From: Gammaproteobacteria bacterium
GTDB taxonomy: Bacteria; Pseudomonadota; Gammaproteobacteria; Pseudomonadales; Litorivicinaceae
Reading direction: 5' to 3'
Length of the DNA stretch: 35,243 bases
Assembly: GCA_024640985.1 (NCBI GenBank)
Contig: JAHEDY010000010.1
Span: 6,884 to 42,126 of the forward strand
Of this stretch, positions 17,481 to 24,383 are shown piece by piece. Positions within the stretch are counted from its first letter, which is position 1, and each line of letters opens with the position of its first letter. The position numbers and the translations under genes are program-made. The notes under the pieces are model-generated. The model was not told where the DNA came from. It searched no databases and worked only from the letters and a program-made list of their open reading frames with translations.

Positions 17481-18001
17481 TAGTGGCCGCTCCCTTCGAT
17501 AACGATGTCTTCCGCTGGGGTCTGCAACGTCTCAAAAAGATCCGCCAGCAACTGTAGTGCAAAAAGGCCAAAGCCAAGTGGCATCGCAAGGTATGGAATC
17601 CAAAGTGGAGGGCCCCAGACTGTTTCGGACACCCATCCGCGGACGAACGAAATGTGAACTAATTCCCATCCGTGGTAAGTCATGACGGCAAGGATCGCGA
17701 CAGCTGCCAAATAGCTCGCAATCATCAGTGCCTTCCGTGCCACAGGCGGTAAAAGCATCGGCACCAAATCGACATTGACGTGGCCTTTTAACTTTTGCAC
17801 GTAAGGCAATCCAAGCAATGTCGCACCAACCATGAGGTAGATGACGGCTTCGGTTTGCCAGATCGTTGAACCGTTTAAGAAGTAGCGGATGAAGATCATT
17901 TGGCAAGTGATCGCCACTGCAATCACGATCATACTAGCCGCAATCACCCCTACCGTTTGTGAAACCAAATTCACTGTACGGATATATGCCTGCATGTTCA
18001 T
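17480..18001 (-). CDS. dctQ: TRAP transporter small permease subunit (DctQ type)
   Basis: The 173-residue protein has four predicted membrane helices (about 15-40, 50-70, 90-110 and 130-155), as expected of DctQ. It carries the family-like segments VAITCQMIFIRYFLNGS and WIPYLAMPLGFGLFALQLLADL. It associates with DctM and helps membrane integration and substrate-binding-protein docking. The gene begins 42 nt after the dctP stop. The gap contains a strong hairpin (18014-18033) and an AGGA ribosome binding site close to the ATG. Confidence 0.93.
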   Translation of the reverse strand: MNMQAYIRTVNLVSQTVGVIAASMIVIAVAITCQMIFIRYFLNGSTIWQTEAVIYLMVGATLLGLPYVQKLKGHVNVDLVPMLLPPVARKALMIASYLAAVAILAVMTYHGWELVHISFVRGWVSETVWGPPLWIPYLAMPLGFGLFALQLLADLFETLQTPAEDIVIEGSGH

Positions 18002-18013
18002 TGTCCTGGAAAT

Positions 18014-18033
18014 GCCCGGTCTTGCGACCGGGC
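18014..18033. promoter_or_regulatory. Intercistronic hairpin between dctP and dctQ
   Basis: GCCCGGTC (18014-18021), loop TTGC and GACCGGGC (18026-18033) form a perfect 8-bp GC-rich stem. It lies 10 nt after the dctP stop on the minus strand, with no T-tract downstream. Such hairpins after binding-protein genes commonly protect the upstream mRNA or partly terminate, so that the binding protein is made in excess over the membrane subunits. Confidence 0.7.
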
Positions 18034-18043
18034 GATACGTGAA

Positions 18044-19027
18044 TTACTCGACCGCGAGTGCTAGATCGAGGAAGCGTTGTCCTTCTGGATAACCGGCAAC
18101 GAATTCTTTATAAGCGGTTTGCTTTGCAAGATCTTGCCACGCTTGGAACTCATCTTTGGTCATTTCTTTGATTTGAACGCCAGCTTCTTTGAATACGCGA
18201 ACAGACTCTGCGTCTTCTTTCTTCGCTTCAGCGAGATAAAAATCTTCCGCTTTTTTCGCACCTTCACGCAACGCTTTCTTTTGCGCTTCGTTCAGGCCGT
18301 CAAAGGTTGATTTATTCATCAACAGCGGCTGATACATAAACCACAACGCCTGCTCAGCTGCTGGCGTGTAGCATTTCACCTGTTCGTAAATGCGGTATGA
18401 AACAAAGGATGAGGATGACGTATTGGCCCCATCAAGAACGCCTGTTTGCATAGCGTTATAGATTTCAGACGATGCCATGGAAGCAATTGAAGCCCCGGCA
18501 CCCGCTAACAGCTGATTAAATGATTTACCAGCAGCACGCATCTGAATACCTTTCACATCGGATGGGTTCGAGAGGCATTTGTCCTTGCCAGCAAACCCAC
18601 CGGCTAGATACCCGTGCACAAGAACCATGACATCGTCTTCAGCCATTTTTTCTTGCACCGCGTCCATAAAAGGTGAGTAGTTCAGGCGCGCTGCATGATC
18701 GTGGTTTTTCACCAGGCCAGGCATCAGAGTCAGGTTATAAGAGGGTTGCTGACCACCGGCATAGGATAATGGAAGAACTGTCATATCCAGTTGTCCGCGA
18801 GATAATGGCTTGTATTGCTCACGAGGCTTAAACAGTGATTTTGATGGGAAGATCTTAATTTCCAAATCAACGTTGGCATCTTTGACATGGTTCGCAACGA
18901 TCTCAGCCACTTTGTGACGAACATCTTTGGTTGACCATTGATGGGAGAGACGTAGCTCTGCCGCACTTGCGACTGAACTGATCAATGCTGCACCAATCGC
19001 AGCGGTTACAAGGGCTTTTACTTTCAT
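18044..19027 (-). CDS. dctP: TRAP transporter solute-binding protein (DctP type)
   Basis: This is the periplasmic binding protein of the TRAP system, 327 residues with an obvious signal peptide (MKVKALVTAAIGAALISSVASA, then AELRLSHQWS). The conserved DctP core is present: VKGIQMRAAGKSFNQLLAGAGA, holding the arginine that usually pairs with a substrate carboxylate, followed by SEIYNAMQTGVLDGANTS. The open frame extends further upstream, but ATG 19027 has AGGAG seven bases ahead and starts exactly at the signal peptide. It is the first gene of the operon dctP-dctQ-dctM-maiA-matA-matB and is divergent from the GntR gene at 19131. The ligand is probably malonate, maleate or another short dicarboxylate. 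Confidence 0.93.
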   Translation of the reverse strand: MKVKALVTAAIGAALISSVASAAELRLSHQWSTKDVRHKVAEIVANHVKDANVDLEIKIFPSKSLFKPREQYKPLSRGQLDMTVLPLSYAGGQQPSYNLTLMPGLVKNHDHAARLNYSPFMDAVQEKMAEDDVMVLVHGYLAGGFAGKDKCLSNPSDVKGIQMRAAGKSFNQLLAGAGASIASMASSEIYNAMQTGVLDGANTSSSSFVSYRIYEQVKCYTPAAEQALWFMYQPLLMNKSTFDGLNEAQKKALREGAKKAEDFYLAEAKKEDAESVRVFKEAGVQIKEMTKDEFQAWQDLAKQTAYKEFVAGYPEGQRFLDLALAVE

Positions 19028-19064
19028 ATCAGGCTCCTGCCGATTGTTATGAGTTATTACGGCT

Positions 19065-19104
19065 TGCATATTTATGTATGCTGTGTAGAAATTATCGTAT
19101 ACAA
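19065..19104. promoter_or_regulatory. Candidate operator region between dctP and the GntR gene
   Basis: The 103-bp divergent gap holds TCGTATACAA (19095-19104), one base away from the TTGTNNACAA palindrome seen in other promoters of this region. It also holds the inverted repeat GCATA...TATGC (19066-19070 and 19077-19081). FCD-type GntR proteins usually bind short palindromes of this form in their own divergent promoter. A TTGCAT element on the minus strand upstream could be the -35 of dctP. Confidence 0.45.
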
Positions 19105-19130
19105 AAATAAGATGCAACGAGTTTCACATT

Positions 19131-19784
19131 ATGAGTAGTCGAGCCGCCACCCGAGTCTTTCAAGGGGTCGAAGAACAAATCGCAACCGGTCAGCTGAAAG
19201 ATGGGGCCAAGCTCGACGAGGCTTCACTGGCTGAACGATTTGAAGTGTCCCGCACACCGGTACGCGAAGCGCTACTACAATTAGTGGGCTCAGGGCTCGC
19301 CACACAGATTCCAAAGCGAGGGTGTTTCGTCAAAGCACCGTCCCTTCGTGACATGGTCGAAATGTTCGAGGTGATGAGTGAGCTCGAGGGTATGTGCGCA
19401 CGACTGGCTGCACGAAGGATCAGCGATCAACAGCTCGCCGAACTCAAGGCCGCAAACGCGGGCTGCGAAGACGCCATCAAAGCCAATGACAGCGATTTGT
19501 ACTACCACAAAAACGTCGACTTTCATGAGTGTATCTACATCGCATGTGGGAATAGCTTTCTTGCCAATGAAACACGCTCGTTACGACGACGATTGCAGTC
19601 ATTTCGACGACTGCAACTTCGTGTTCGCGGCCGAATGCCTCAGTCACTGGGCGAGCATTTCGAGATCGTCAACGCGATCGAATCTGGCGATGCCGACCAG
19701 GCAGACAGAATTTCCAGACAACACGTGATGATTCAAGGCGAGCGCTTTCATGATCTATTGGTGCATATGGAGCAAGGCGTGTGA
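19131..19784 (+). CDS. GntR-family transcriptional regulator (FCD subfamily)
   Basis: The 217-residue regulator has an N-terminal winged helix-turn-helix (about residues 10-70) with the GntR signature LAERFEVSRTPVREALLQLVGSGL. A C-terminal FCD ligand domain follows with the expected metal-binding histidines in DFHECIYIACGN, GEHFEIVNAI and RQHVMIQGE. FCD regulators normally sense carboxylic acids and act as repressors that are released by ligand. It is divergent from the TRAP/malonate operon (gap 103 bp), so it most likely controls dctPQM-maiA-matAB, in the same relation as MatR to the rhizobial mat genes. The start lacks a strong ribosome binding site. The 3' end overlaps the next gene by 4 nt (GTGA), so both are cotranscribed. 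Confidence 0.92.
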   Translation: MSSRAATRVFQGVEEQIATGQLKDGAKLDEASLAERFEVSRTPVREALLQLVGSGLATQIPKRGCFVKAPSLRDMVEMFEVMSELEGMCARLAARRISDQQLAELKAANAGCEDAIKANDSDLYYHKNVDFHECIYIACGNSFLANETRSLRRRLQSFRRLQLRVRGRMPQSLGEHFEIVNAIESGDADQADRISRQHVMIQGERFHDLLVHMEQGV

Positions 19785-20488
19785 CACCAAAAGCGCTGTT
19801 ATTTGACGTGTTTGGCACAGTCGTGGACTGGCGATCCGGCATTACTCGAGATCTAGCGATCCATTTTCAAACCCATCCCAGCAATACAGATCCAGAATCG
19901 GTCGCCGATGCTTGGCGTGCAGAGTATCAACCGTCCATGGAACCGGTGCGATCTGGTCGTCGCGGTTACGTCGACCTAGACACCTTACATGCTGAAAACC
20001 TTGTCAAACTGTCCAAGGAATACGAATTCGACCTTGGCGATGAGAACAAAACCGTTTGGCTGACCAAAGCCTGGCATCGACTCCCCTGTTGGCCCGATAG
20101 TGTCGCTGGTATAGAACGACTGAAAAGGCAGTTCATTTGCGCTTCTCAGTCTAACGGTCATATTGCGCTGGCCGTGAACCTCGCTAAATACAATAATTAC
20201 TCTTGGGACGTGATCTTGGGGGCCGAGGTCGTGAGAACTTACAAGCCAGATCCCGATGCCTATAAGCGCGCTGCCGCGTGTCTCGGGCTAGAACCCTCTT
20301 CATGTATGATGGTCGCCGCCCATAACTATGACCTGAAAGCGGCCCAAGATGTCGGTTTCAAGACTGCCTTTGTCAGGAGACCTTCCGAGCATGGGCCGAA
20401 TCAGGCGATTGATCTTGAGGCGACTGGTGACTGGGATGTATGCGTCGAGTCTCTGACAGACCTTGCTACTAAGCTTTCCTGTCGCTAG
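19781..20488 (+). CDS. HAD-superfamily hydrolase, haloacid dehalogenase type II-like
   Basis: The 235-residue protein has the HAD motifs in order: motif I LFDVFGTVVDWR with nucleophile Asp9 and Thr13, motif II in ICASQSNGH (Ser124/Asn125), motif III Lys155 in TYKPDPDAYKRA, and motif IV VAAHNYDLKAAQ with Asp184. These match L-2-haloacid dehalogenases, but where the characterised enzymes have VSSN the sequence has VAAHN. The Ser of the halide/active-site pocket is therefore absent, and the real substrate may be a phosphoester or another acid. The GTG start overlaps the GntR stop by 4 nt, so it is coupled to the regulator. The stop overlaps that of the convergent tarD-like gene by 3 nt. Confidence 0.85.
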   Translation: MTPKALLFDVFGTVVDWRSGITRDLAIHFQTHPSNTDPESVADAWRAEYQPSMEPVRSGRRGYVDLDTLHAENLVKLSKEYEFDLGDENKTVWLTKAWHRLPCWPDSVAGIERLKRQFICASQSNGHIALAVNLAKYNNYSWDVILGAEVVRTYKPDPDAYKRAAACLGLEPSSCMMVAAHNYDLKAAQDVGFKTAFVRRPSEHGPNQAIDLEATGDWDVCVESLTDLATKLSCR

Positions 20489-21657
20489 ATCGCAATCTGG
20501 TTCCCAAACGCTTTCATTAGCATCGCCCGGAAGTTTGCCTTGTTCTCTAGCCCGAGCCCAGGCGCGCTCGGCAGATTCACAAAGCTCTGCTCGACTTCTA
20601 ATTCATCTGAGAATCCCCCGAACGGCTGGAAGACACCGGGATATGACTCATTTCCACCCAGTCCTAACCCGGCCGCGATATGCAGAGACATTTGATGGCC
20701 TCCGTGTGGCACAACACGTCTCGGGGACCAACCATATTCGCGGAGCACGTCTAGGGTTCTGTAATACTCGACCAGCCCATAGGAGAGTGCGCAGTCAAAC
20801 TGAAGGTAGTCCAAATCTGAACGCATGCCGCCATAGCGGAGCAAGTTACGGGCGTCCTGATGCGAAAATAAATTTTCGCCCGTCGCAGTCGGCAAGTCAT
20901 AGGCCTCACTGAGTGCTGCCTGGATCTCAAAATCCAACGGATCGCCCGCCTCCTCGTACCAGAACAATCGGTATTGCTTGAGGGCCGCTGCGTAGGAAAG
21001 CGTAGTTTCGAGGTCAAATCGGCCGTTCGCATCAACACAGAGATTCCCTTCTCCAACAATCTTCAACGCCGCCTCGATCCGATCACAATCATGGGAAAGG
21101 TCAGCCGCTCCGATTTTCATTTTGCAAACCGTGTAGCCTAGATCAAGATACTGACGGAACTCATCTTGCAGGCCAGAAATATCTTTACCGGGGTAGTAAT
21201 AGCCACCTGCTGCATAAACCCAGACTTTTGAATCAGGTTTTCTACCCTCACGGTCAGCGAGTAATTGATATAGCGGTACACCCTGCATCTTGGCGCGCGC
21301 ATCCCAAAGTGCCATATCGAGAACACCAACGGCCACTGACCGCTCACCATGTCCACCGGGCTTTTCATTTGTCATCATGACATCCCAGGCTCTATGAGGA
21401 TCCAGATACCCGTCTTCACCAACTAAGTGATCTGGGTCAGCCTCAAGCAGGCGAGGGATCAAGCGGTCTTTCAAAATCCCAGAGGCGTTATATCTTCCGT
21501 TTGAGTTAAACCCATATCCAACAATAGGTTTACCATCAATTACTTGATCAGTGACGACCGCGACAACCGAGCATGTCATCTTCGAAAAATTGATATAGGC
21601 GTTCTGGATATCTGAAGCGATTGATTCAACAGAATCATAGATTGCTGTTATGCGCAT
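20485..21657 (-). CDS. tarD: D(-)-tartrate dehydratase-like enolase-superfamily enzyme
   Basis: The protein (390 aa) resembles D-tartrate dehydratase, which removes water from D-tartrate to give oxaloacetate. The N-terminal cap holds NAYINFSKMT and GFNSNGRY. The barrel holds MMTNEKPGGHGERSVAVG, YAAGGYYYPGK, the KxK motif Lys179/Lys181 (VCKMKIG), metal ligands Asp209 (VDANGRF), Glu235 (FWYEE) and Glu261 (ATGENLFSHQDARNLLRYGG), and the base His318 in PHGGHQMSLHIAAGLGLGGNESYPG. This pattern of KxK plus His is that of TarD. The length matches the ~389 aa TarD. The start ATG 21657 is preceded by GGTGG. It stands alone on the minus strand, convergent with the HAD gene, and upstream lie a 30-bp palindrome and the small ORF at 21779. 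Confidence 0.9.
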   Translation of the reverse strand: MRITAIYDSVESIASDIQNAYINFSKMTCSVVAVVTDQVIDGKPIVGYGFNSNGRYNASGILKDRLIPRLLEADPDHLVGEDGYLDPHRAWDVMMTNEKPGGHGERSVAVGVLDMALWDARAKMQGVPLYQLLADREGRKPDSKVWVYAAGGYYYPGKDISGLQDEFRQYLDLGYTVCKMKIGAADLSHDCDRIEAALKIVGEGNLCVDANGRFDLETTLSYAAALKQYRLFWYEEAGDPLDFEIQAALSEAYDLPTATGENLFSHQDARNLLRYGGMRSDLDYLQFDCALSYGLVEYYRTLDVLREYGWSPRRVVPHGGHQMSLHIAAGLGLGGNESYPGVFQPFGGFSDELEVEQSFVNLPSAPGLGLENKANFRAMLMKAFGNQIAI

Positions 21658-21716
21658 TTGACCACCGTGTTCGGAAAGTAGGCCGTGCCTACCTTAAAAA
21701 AATCTGAAGGATCGGA

Positions 21717-21746
21717 AGATGACAGATTGTTAACAATCTGTCATCT
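21717..21746. promoter_or_regulatory. 30-bp perfect palindrome upstream of tarD
   Basis: The half-site AGATGACAGATTGTT is followed directly by its exact reverse complement. The centre is TTGTTAACAA (21727-21736), which fits the TTGTNNACAA motif seen at other promoters of the region. It lies 60 nt upstream of the tarD ATG and 33 nt downstream of the stop of the minus-strand small ORF. It could be an operator for tarD, or a terminator-like hairpin for the small ORF; no T-run follows directly on either strand. Confidence 0.7.
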
Positions 21747-21778
21747 GAGAAAGAGTAATGGACGGTGGGTTTTCTAAA

Positions 21779-21973
21779 TTAAGATTCTTTGATGCCAAGG
21801 AGTGCGTAACCACGGCCGGTCAGACGGTTAGCGTGATCGATCTCGCTAGAAACCTCGATTGCGAGGCGCAAGGAATTACAAAACCCTTGCACAAAGCCGA
21901 AAGCTGGTTCGATGATAGTTGCGAAAGGGTTTACCGAGGTTAAGCTTGTGCGAACCGCAGACAATGTTGACAT
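21779..21973 (-). CDS. Small protein of unknown function (64 aa)
   Basis: I do not recognise this protein. The reason to call it is the quality of its signals. The ATG at 21973 has GGAGA about 8 bases upstream (plus-strand TCTCC at 21981-21985). The codons are those of strongly expressed genes, such as CGT CTG ACC GGC CGT GGT TAC GCA near the end. The protein starts MSTLSAVRTSLTSVNPFATI and ends TGRGYALLGIKES; it is helix-forming, without an evident signal peptide or transmembrane segment. It is divergent from the rhodanese gene (41-bp gap) and upstream of tarD. The overlapping plus-strand ORF (21758-21943) has no comparable signals. Confidence 0.55.
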   Translation of the reverse strand: MSTLSAVRTSLTSVNPFATIIEPAFGFVQGFCNSLRLAIEVSSEIDHANRLTGRGYALLGIKES

Positions 21974-21996
21974 TGAATAGTCTCCAACAAAATACT
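21967..21996 (+). promoter_or_regulatory. Candidate promoter of the rhodanese gene
   Basis: A perfect -35 TTGACA (21967-21972) is followed, after 18 nt, by AATACT (4 of 6 matches to TATAAT, 21991-21996). Transcription would start near 22003, about a dozen bases before ATG 22015, which supports that start. The -35 overlaps the start of the minus-strand small gene. Confidence 0.4.
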
Positions 21997-22014
21997 GATA
22001 ATAAATTGGGTATT

Positions 22015-23559
22015 ATGGTAATAATAAATACTGCATCGCACAATAAGATTGGACTCGTCCGAATTGATGAAGCCTTAAAACTCCTGCAAACGAAGCAACG
22101 CATCGCATTTATTGACGTCCGCGATCGCAAATCCTATGTGAACGAACACCCGATATTCGCAGTCAACGCGCCAATTGACTCAATAGAATTGCAAATCAAG
22201 CAGCTCTTCAGTGATGAGCTTGGAATTGCCTTAATTATCGGGGACAACCCAACCATGACAGATTGGGCCGCCGCGGTCATCGCTGACTCTACCCGTTTGA
22301 CGCCTCAAATCATCGACGGAGGATTCGGTGCATGGAAAAACCATCGCCTCCCGGTCTGGGGTGGGGAATATACGCCATCAAAAGCATTCGGTGAGTGGAT
22401 AGAAACGACCGGCAACATCCAAAATATCAAGCCTGAAGATGCGATGAATTCCCCACCCCATTATCAATTCGATGTCAGACCTTTTACAGAATTCCAGAGA
22501 TTCAGCTTACCAAGCTCAATCCACTGCCCGACTGGCCGGCTTGGAGCTCTCACAATTTTCCACAGCTCAATTTACCTCCATTGCGCAGGCCGGACGCGAG
22601 GAATCATCGCGGCACAAACCCTAGCCGACCAAGATTTTGACGCATCGATCTACTGCATTACCGGTGGCACTCAGGGTTGGGAGCTCGCTGGAGGCTCCCG
22701 CTCATTCAACAATCATCGATCGGCAGAAGAGTTCTTCTCCGAAGAAACGATGAAGCAGCACGCCAATCACCTCATCAACAAATTTAATTTGCCAATCGCA
22801 ACGAAAGATTGCGAGAGCAACTGGTCACGTTCAGAGACCCAATTCCGCATCATCACTGTCAGCGAAGACCAAACGACCGATCAAGCGATCTCTCCAACAA
22901 CTCTCATCCAAAGCACAGATCAGTATTTGGGTACGCACAACATGCCCCTCATCGTGCAAGGGCCCAATCAACTGGATTGCGCTGTATCCGCATTGTGGCT
23001 CCGACGCCTAGGCTGGAATGCGTGGTTGTGCGAAGAGTTTGTGCCAGAATCAGGCGCGCCCAACTACAAAAGGATCAATCCCCTTGAATGGAACGATGAG
23101 TGGCTGCTTGCTGATCGTATTATCGACATCCGTTCAAGCAAAGCATTCAAAGCCAGCCGGCTTAGGGGTTCGAAGTGGATACCAAGATCACAATTCAACA
23201 CATTACGCACATCGGATCGGCATCTGATTGTCTGCGATCAATCTCAAATTACCCACACACAGAAACTCGTCAACGAACTCAATCTATCGGAGCCAAATTG
23301 CATCACCTGGGATGTGATTCCCAAAGAATATATCGACTCAAGCGAAATTCGCTTCGAATCTCACCCTATCGACCAAGCGTTATTTTTCCCAGACAGACAT
23401 CAGGGGAACCTTGAACACGCACAAGGATACCTCGACTGGGAACATAGTCTTCTTCCGACGCTGAAAGATTATGGGGATATTCCTTGGAAACCGATCAATG
23501 ACTCACTTGATCAGCCAATATCTCATCTCACCGCCTTCTACCGAAAGGTTCACTCATGA
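22015..23559 (+). CDS. Multi-domain rhodanese-like protein (sulfurtransferase family)
   Basis: With the start at ATG 22015 the protein has 514 residues and appears to hold four rhodanese-type modules. Module 1 reads IAFIDVRDRKSY and ends DGGFGAWKNHRLPVWGG. Module 2 starts near YQFDVRPFTEF and holds the active-site loop LHCAGRTRGII with Cys190, ending GGTQGWELAGG. Module 3 contains VQGPNQLDCAVSALWLRRLGW. Module 4 reads ADRIIDIRSSKAF and LIVCDQSQ. Only module 2 has a full CxGRTR loop, so it is the probable catalytic site. Similar four-module proteins exist but I know of no defined function. It is coupled to the next gene by ATGA overlap (23556-23559). An upstream frame extends to 21919 but lacks a good start. 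Confidence 0.8.
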   Translation: MVIINTASHNKIGLVRIDEALKLLQTKQRIAFIDVRDRKSYVNEHPIFAVNAPIDSIELQIKQLFSDELGIALIIGDNPTMTDWAAAVIADSTRLTPQIIDGGFGAWKNHRLPVWGGEYTPSKAFGEWIETTGNIQNIKPEDAMNSPPHYQFDVRPFTEFQRFSLPSSIHCPTGRLGALTIFHSSIYLHCAGRTRGIIAAQTLADQDFDASIYCITGGTQGWELAGGSRSFNNHRSAEEFFSEETMKQHANHLINKFNLPIATKDCESNWSRSETQFRIITVSEDQTTDQAISPTTLIQSTDQYLGTHNMPLIVQGPNQLDCAVSALWLRRLGWNAWLCEEFVPESGAPNYKRINPLEWNDEWLLADRIIDIRSSKAFKASRLRGSKWIPRSQFNTLRTSDRHLIVCDQSQITHTQKLVNELNLSEPNCITWDVIPKEYIDSSEIRFESHPIDQALFFPDRHQGNLEHAQGYLDWEHSLLPTLKDYGDIPWKPINDSLDQPISHLTAFYRKVHS

Positions 23560-24383
23560 ATAAACAGCGAACTGAACATTTACGATACGGATCTCCTTCA
23601 GCAATCCCAGCAGTCGAAAGCCGAAAGACGATTGATACGCTGTTATCACATCAGTCTTGCAGAGCATTCTCAGACCAACCGATTGACGATGAAGTCAAAC
23701 AGCTGTTATTCGCGGCAGCGCAATCTGCACCCAGTAAATCTAACTTGCAACAGTTCAGTTTTATCGACGTCAACTGTTCGTCAATACGGGCAGAACTCAT
23801 TCAACTGTTTCCATCCATCCGCTGGGCATTAGAGGCTCCAATGCTCATTTTCATCATCGGAGACACGCACCGAACTCAAGAAATTAACCGAGTCAGAAAC
23901 CATACTTTTCGCTGGGAGCAAACAGACGCGTTTCTCAATGCAACAGTGGATGCATCGCTCGCACTCGCTTTTATGATTGCCGCCGCCGAAAGCATTAGTA
24001 TCGGCACTTGCCCAGTATCAAAAGTTAGAGAATCGAGTGAAGCTATTGCAAAGCTTCTGAAGTTACCGATAGGCGCTTTCCCAATCTGTGCATGTGCATT
24101 TGGGTATCCCCAAAACGAGGCCCAACCAATATCACCGCGACTACCGCAATCGGTCATCGTGCATCGTGACCATTACCAGCCGATCAATTTCAGTGAAATT
24201 GACAGATATGATCAGACGTATAACCGCATAGCCGGACCACCAAAAGCACGATACCCAGAGAAATTTGGCGAACCAAACCAAAGCACATGGTCAGATAATG
24301 TCGCGCGACAAACAGCGGTGCTTGAACGCCCAGACTTTAGAGATATGTGCGAGAGTCAGGGTTTATTTCGGAAGCAAAGCTAA
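23556..24383 (+). CDS. Nitroreductase family protein (FMN-dependent)
   Basis: The 275-residue protein matches the nitroreductase/flavin reductase fold. The N-terminal LLSHQSCRAFSDQPIDDEVKQLLFAAAQSAPSKSNLQ is the FMN-binding signature. A mid-protein helix DASLALAFMIAAAESISIGTCPVSKVR and the C-terminal CAFGYPQNEAQPISPRLPQS, with a RxP-like segment, complete the fold. This family uses NAD(P)H to reduce nitro compounds, quinones or flavins; here the substrate is unknown. ATG 23556 overlaps the stop of the rhodanese-like gene, so both are translated from one transcript. The 3' end overlaps the convergent alpha/beta hydrolase by 21 bp. Confidence 0.88.
   Translation: MNKQRTEHLRYGSPSAIPAVESRKTIDTLLSHQSCRAFSDQPIDDEVKQLLFAAAQSAPSKSNLQQFSFIDVNCSSIRAELIQLFPSIRWALEAPMLIFIIGDTHRTQEINRVRNHTFRWEQTDAFLNATVDASLALAFMIAAAESISIGTCPVSKVRESSEAIAKLLKLPIGAFPICACAFGYPQNEAQPISPRLPQSVIVHRDHYQPINFSEIDRYDQTYNRIAGPPKARYPEKFGEPNQSTWSDNVARQTAVLERPDFRDMCESQGLFRKQS

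Noticed and set aside
21758-21943. Plus-strand 61-codon ORF opposite the small minus-strand gene
   Set aside because: It shows no better start signal or codon bias than chance, and the minus-strand ORF in the same place has both.
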